Assembly (NCBI GenBank): GCA_022865365.1
Contig: JALHSW010000399.1
Coordinates: 1 to 8,162 of the forward strand
Length of the DNA: 8,162 bases
Direction: 5' to 3'
DNA from: Acidimicrobiia bacterium
Lineage (GTDB): Bacteria; Actinomycetota; Acidimicrobiia; IMCC26256; PALSA-555
Below, piece after piece: positions 5,946 to 8,162 of this stretch; the stretch's first letter is position 1; every line of letters begins with the position of its first letter. The translations under genes and the position numbers were made by a program. The notes beneath the pieces were generated by a model, which had not been told where the DNA came from, did not search any database, and saw nothing but the letters and a program-made list of their open reading frames with translations.

Positions 5946-6725
5946 ATGCTCCTGAAGGACAAGCGCTGCATCGTGTCGGGAGTGGGTCCCGGGCTCGGCA
6001 AGGAGATCGCGCTCGCGTTCGCACGCGAAGGCGCTGACGTCGCGTTGGGCGCACGCACGGAGTCGTACCTCGAGGAAGTGAAGAACGAGGTCGAGGCGCT
6101 CGGACGACGCGCCGTGTTCGCGCGCACCGACATCACCGATCAGGCGCAGTGCGACGGGCTGGCCAAGGCGTGCGTCGACCGGTTCGGCGGCATCGACGTG
6201 CTGGTGCACAATGCCTTCGCGCCCGACGTCTTCCAGCTGTTCGAAGACGTCGACCTCGCGGCGTGGCGTCAGATCATGGACGTCAACCTCTTCGGGAGCT
6301 TGCAGCTCACGAAGTCGGTGATCCCGACCATGAAGGCCCAGGGCGGTGGATCGATCGTCTTCGTCAACTCGATGATCATCCGCAAGGTGCTGCCACTTCA
6401 GGGTGGCTACACGACATCCAAGGGTGCGCTCATGACCGCGGCCCAGGTGCTCGCGAAGGAGCTGGGGCCGTACAAGATCCGGGTGAACTCGATCGTCCCC
6501 GGGTGGATGTGGGGTCCGTCGGTCGAGGGCTACTTCAAGATGATGGAGCGCCAGACCGGCAAGTCGGTGCAGGAGTCCTACGACGAGATCGCGTCCCAGA
6601 TCACGCTCGGCGAGATCCCGCCTGACGACGACTGTGCGAACGCCGCGGTGTTCTTCGCATCCGACATGTCGAGCGTGATCACCGGTCAGGCGCTTGACGT
6701 GAACGGTGGCGAGGTCTTCCACTAG
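5946..6725 (+). CDS. SDR-family oxidoreductase 2
   Basis: This 259-residue classical SDR is clearly paralogous to the preceding gene. Motifs: SGVGPGLG (11-18), LGAR (34-37), HNAF (88-91), DVNLFG (112-117), the catalytic set Ser142, Tyr155 and Lys159 (YTTSK), VPGWMWGPS (184-192) and DVNGGEVFH at the end. The active site is complete, unlike SDR 1. Start ATG 5946 is preferred over ATG 5922 because GGAGAGG at 5933-5939 lies 6 bases before it and MLLKDK is the usual start of such SDRs; ATG 5922 has no ribosome site. It is likely cotranscribed with SDR 1 and the CoA-transferase. It may act with SDR 1 on the same intermediate, or the two may have split roles or form a hetero-oligomer; this is inference. 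Its TAG stop falls inside the first degenerate unit of the tandem repeat that follows. Confidence 0.93.
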   Translation: MLLKDKRCIVSGVGPGLGKEIALAFAREGADVALGARTESYLEEVKNEVEALGRRAVFARTDITDQAQCDGLAKACVDRFGGIDVLVHNAFAPDVFQLFEDVDLAAWRQIMDVNLFGSLQLTKSVIPTMKAQGGGSIVFVNSMIIRKVLPLQGGYTTSKGALMTAAQVLAKELGPYKIRVNSIVPGWMWGPSVEGYFKMMERQTGKSVQESYDEIASQITLGEIPPDDDCANAAVFFASDMSSVITGQALDVNGGEVFH

Positions 6726-6820
6726 TCCGGATTCCCGAGGAGATCCGGTTTCCCGAGGCGAGATCCGGTTTCCCGAGGCGAGGTCCGGTTTCCCAAGGCG
6801 AGATCCGGTTTCCCAAGGCG
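6723..6820. repeat. 20-bp tandem repeat upstream of the CoA-transferase
   Basis: Four head-to-tail units of AGATCCGGTTTCCCGAGGCG lie at 6741-6760, 6761-6780, 6781-6800 and 6801-6820, with only G/A changes between them. A degenerate 18-base first unit (6723-6740) includes the TAG stop of SDR 2. The 20-base period is not a multiple of three, so the array does not encode a repeated peptide. It ends directly at AGAGGAGGAGG, the ribosome-binding site of the CoA-transferase. There are no unique spacers, so it is not a CRISPR array. Confidence 0.92.
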
Positions 6821-6822
6821 AG

Positions 6823-6828
6823 AGGAGG
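6823..6828 (+). promoter_or_regulatory. Ribosome binding site of the CoA-transferase
   Basis: AGGAGG, within AGGAGGAGGG, lies 6 bases before GTG 6835. It is the strongest ribosome site in the window. It fixes the start at 6835 instead of ATG 6706, which lies inside the SDR 2 gene in the same frame. Confidence 0.85.
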
Positions 6829-6834
6829 AGGGCT

Positions 6835-7950
6835 GTGCTCGGCATCGAAGGCGCGTCTGCGGCGCTCGATGCCGCGGCCGCGTGGCTCGGGGAGCGCCTC
6901 GGCGTCGACGGGCCGGTGCTGCTCCGGGAGCGCGCCGCGATCCTGGGCATCGAGGCGCAGGGCACGACCTCGGCCGGGGGCACGTGCCGGCTGCTGCGCG
7001 CGGGAGACGGCTCGTGGGTGGCCCTGAACCTCGCACGGCGCGACGACGCCGAGCTGCTCGCCGCGTGGATGGGACACGAGTGGGACGGGCCGCCGTGGGA
7101 AGCGGTCGAAGCTCACCTTGCCACCACCGGCGCGCGCGCCGCGGTCGAGCGTGCGCAGCTCCTCGGGATCCCCGCGGCCGAGGCTGTGCCGTCCCGTGCC
7201 GTGCCGTCTGGTGCGGGTCGCGCGCGGCCGGTCACGATCGTTCGCGCCCGTGCGGGCTCCGACGATCGGACGGCTCGCGTCCCCTTCGTGCTGGACCTCG
7301 CCGCGCTCTGGGCGGGGCCGTTGTGCACGCGGCTCCTGGGCGCACGGGGTGCTCGCGTCGTGAAGGTCGAGCTCGCCGGGCGTCCCGACAGTGCGCGCGC
7401 CGGCGATCCCGGGTTCTGGCGGTTGCTCAACGCCGGCAAGGAAGAGGTCATGCTCGACCCCAACCAGGCCGATGGGCGCGCCGAGCTGACGACGCTCCTG
7501 GACGCGGCTGACGTCGTGGTCACGGCCTCACGCCCGCGAGCGATCGACCGTCTCGGCTTGGATCTCGAGCGGCGGGTCCAGGAGCAGGGCCTGGTGTGGG
7601 CGTCCATCACCGGGTACGGCTACGCGGGCGAGTGGCGCGACCGGGTCGCGTTCGGTGACGACGCCGCCGTCGCGGGCGGACTTGCGGTCGCCGCGGGTGG
7701 TCGTGACGCACCGGTCTTCGTCGGTGATGCCCCGGCGGATCCCCTGGCCGGGATGCATGCAGCCCTGGCGGTGAGCCGGTGTCTCGACGAACAGCGGGGC
7801 GCCTTCGTCGACGTCTCGATGCGCGACGCCGTGCGCGACGCGGTGGGTGACGCGGCCGCGGGTGGCGCCGCTACGCTGCAATGGCCCGATCCTGGCGCCA
7901 CTGACCCTGGCGCCACTAACCCAGGCGCCACTGAGAGAAGGGACGCGTGA
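6835..7950 (+). CDS. CaiB/BaiF-type (family III) CoA-transferase
   Basis: This 371-residue protein starts at GTG 6835. Family III enzymes move CoA between carboxylic acids through an aspartyl intermediate. The best-conserved block is residues 153-179, beginning LDLAALWAGPLCTRLLG and ending VVKVE. It is followed by GRPD (182-185), LLNAGKEEVMLD (197-208), SITGYG (257-262), AFGDDAAVAGGLA (272-284), VGDAPADPLAGMHAAL (296-311) and FVDVSMRDAV (324-333). The AFGDD acidic pair is the candidate for the catalytic Asp; this is inferred. The N-terminal 120 residues are a weakly conserved CaiB-like half, and the order resembles a shorter actinobacterial subtype, so a non-canonical activity is possible. 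The tail is three PGAT repeats. It is the third gene of the plus-strand set and its TGA overlaps the next ATG (TGATG), so the two are translationally coupled. It could load CoA onto the acid that the SDRs oxidise. Confidence 0.88.
   Translation: MLGIEGASAALDAAAAWLGERLGVDGPVLLRERAAILGIEAQGTTSAGGTCRLLRAGDGSWVALNLARRDDAELLAAWMGHEWDGPPWEAVEAHLATTGARAAVERAQLLGIPAAEAVPSRAVPSGAGRARPVTIVRARAGSDDRTARVPFVLDLAALWAGPLCTRLLGARGARVVKVELAGRPDSARAGDPGFWRLLNAGKEEVMLDPNQADGRAELTTLLDAADVVVTASRPRAIDRLGLDLERRVQEQGLVWASITGYGYAGEWRDRVAFGDDAAVAGGLAVAAGGRDAPVFVGDAPADPLAGMHAALAVSRCLDEQRGAFVDVSMRDAVRDAVGDAAAGGAATLQWPDPGATDPGATNPGATERRDA
7888..7932 (+). repeat. Three 15-bp tandem repeats encoding (D/N)PGAT
   Basis: GATCCTGGCGCCACT (7888-7902), GACCCTGGCGCCACT (7903-7917) and AACCCAGGCGCCACT (7918-7932) encode DPGAT-DPGAT-NPGAT at the C-terminus of the CoA-transferase. 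Each unit carries the palindrome GGCGCC. The array is in frame and ends just before the GAGAGAAGGGA that serves as ribosome site for the next gene. Confidence 0.9.
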
Positions 7951-8162
7951 TGGCACGTCTCGATCTGCCGCCGAGCACCGGGCCCGACGAGCAACCCGAG
8001 ATCATGCGCGTCTGGGGTCTGCGACCGGAGCTCGGGGGGCCGGTCGCGGCGCTCTCGGCCGCGGTGTACCAGGAGAGCAAGCTGCCGCCGCGGGTGCGGG
8101 AAGCCGTTCGGATGCGAATCGCGCAGATCAACGACTGCCCCATCTGACTGGGGTGGCGGATC
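7950..8162 (+). CDS. AhpD/carboxymuconolactone-decarboxylase-like protein, in-frame TGA at CxxC (candidate selenoprotein), 3' end outside window
   Basis: From ATG 7950 the frame reads 65 residues to TGA 8145-8147, then stays open as L-G-W-R-I to the edge. The LPPRVREAVRMRIAQIN segment (45-61) and the following D-C-P-I are typical of AhpD/CMD-like proteins, whose CxxC motif carries out thiol redox or peroxide chemistry. The first Cys is residue 63; the second Cys position (66) is the TGA. Glu51 precedes Cys63 by 12 and the TGA by 15, the spacing of Glu118, Cys130 and Cys133 in M. tuberculosis AhpD. The residue at the AhpD His137 position is Arg. The TGA is therefore best explained as Sec, giving CPIU; a nonsense mutation or a sequencing error is the alternative. 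Read as a stop, the 65-residue product would lack the rest of the core domain. A GAAGGGA 6 bases before the ATG and the TGATG overlap show coupling to the CoA-transferase; GTG 7947 is an alternative start. Confidence 0.8.
8135..8156 (+). other. Hairpin with the TGA codon in its loop (possible recoding structure)
   Basis: CTGCCCCA (8135-8142) can pair with TGGGGTGG (8149-8156) as eight pairs, two of them G-U wobbles, leaving the six-base loop TCTGAC that contains the TGA. Known bacterial SECIS elements are longer hairpins that begin at or after the UGA with the apical loop about 16-37 bases downstream, so this is not a standard SECIS. It could be the lower part of one, a competing fold, or chance in GC-rich coding DNA. 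Only 15 bases after the TGA are visible. Confidence 0.35.

Noticed and set aside
6723..6820. CRISPR array
   Set aside because: The units are contiguous with no unique spacers, and no cas genes are present.
6706..6834. ATG 6706 as start of the CoA-transferase
   Set aside because: It would lie inside SDR 2 and translate the 20-bp repeat; GTG 6835 has an ideal AGGAGG at correct spacing.
5763..6983. Long minus-strand frame opposite the SDR genes
   Set aside because: Antisense to two complete SDRs; the translation shows no recognisable motif.
7950..8147. A complete 65-residue protein ending at the TGA
   Set aside because: It would end in the middle of the redox motif, while the same frame continues with family-like residues. 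Kept only as the alternative to selenocysteine or a nonsense mutation.

Overview
The window is high-GC DNA with GTG, TTG and ATG starts and dense, frequently reversing genes. This suits an actinobacterium. The gene families (a 13E12-type HNH nuclease, a FadD19-like ligase, KstR-type sites) fit that group, but nothing here fixes the genus; an environmental Acidimicrobiia-like or mycobacteria-related lineage is a guess.

Layout. 1-252 (+): 3' end of an HNH endonuclease. 253-390: non-coding, with an imperfect direct repeat. 391-879 (-): DUF3293 protein. 914-2494 (-): acyl-CoA synthetase 1, probably cotranscribed with the DUF3293 gene. 2495-2591: divergent promoter region with a KstR-like palindrome at its left edge. 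2592-3212 (+): small single-pass membrane protein with an FN3-like exported domain. 3216-4946 (-): acyl-CoA synthetase 2, FadD19-like, with a Ser-rich insert encoded by a GAG-hexamer repeat. 4947-5078: divergent region with a second KstR-like palindrome and three copies of an octamer palindrome. 5079-5882 and 5946-6725 (+): two paralogous SDR oxidoreductases. 6726-6834: a 20-bp tandem repeat. 6835-7950 (+): CaiB/BaiF-type CoA-transferase. 7950 to the right edge (+): AhpD/carboxymuconolactone-decarboxylase-like protein.

How it may work together. Two acyl-CoA ligases, two SDRs and a family III CoA-transferase form a set for activating and oxidising a carboxylic acid as its CoA thioester. The two ligase promoters carry nearly identical 14-mers (12 of 14 positions) that match, fully or with one mismatch, the KstR operator TnnAACnnGTTnnA known from mycobacterial cholesterol catabolism. 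Together with the FadD19 resemblance this suggests steroid or sterol side-chain catabolism. That is inference; no substrate can be read from the sequence.

The most striking point is at the right edge. The AhpD-like gene meets an in-frame TGA exactly where the family has the second, nucleophilic Cys of its CxxC motif (C-P-I-TGA, with L-G-W-R continuing after it). The conserved Glu is 12 residues before the first Cys and 15 before the TGA, the same spacing as in M. tuberculosis AhpD. This suggests a CxxU selenoprotein translationally coupled to the CoA-transferase. The window ends 15 bases after the TGA, so a full SECIS and the rest of the protein cannot be seen.
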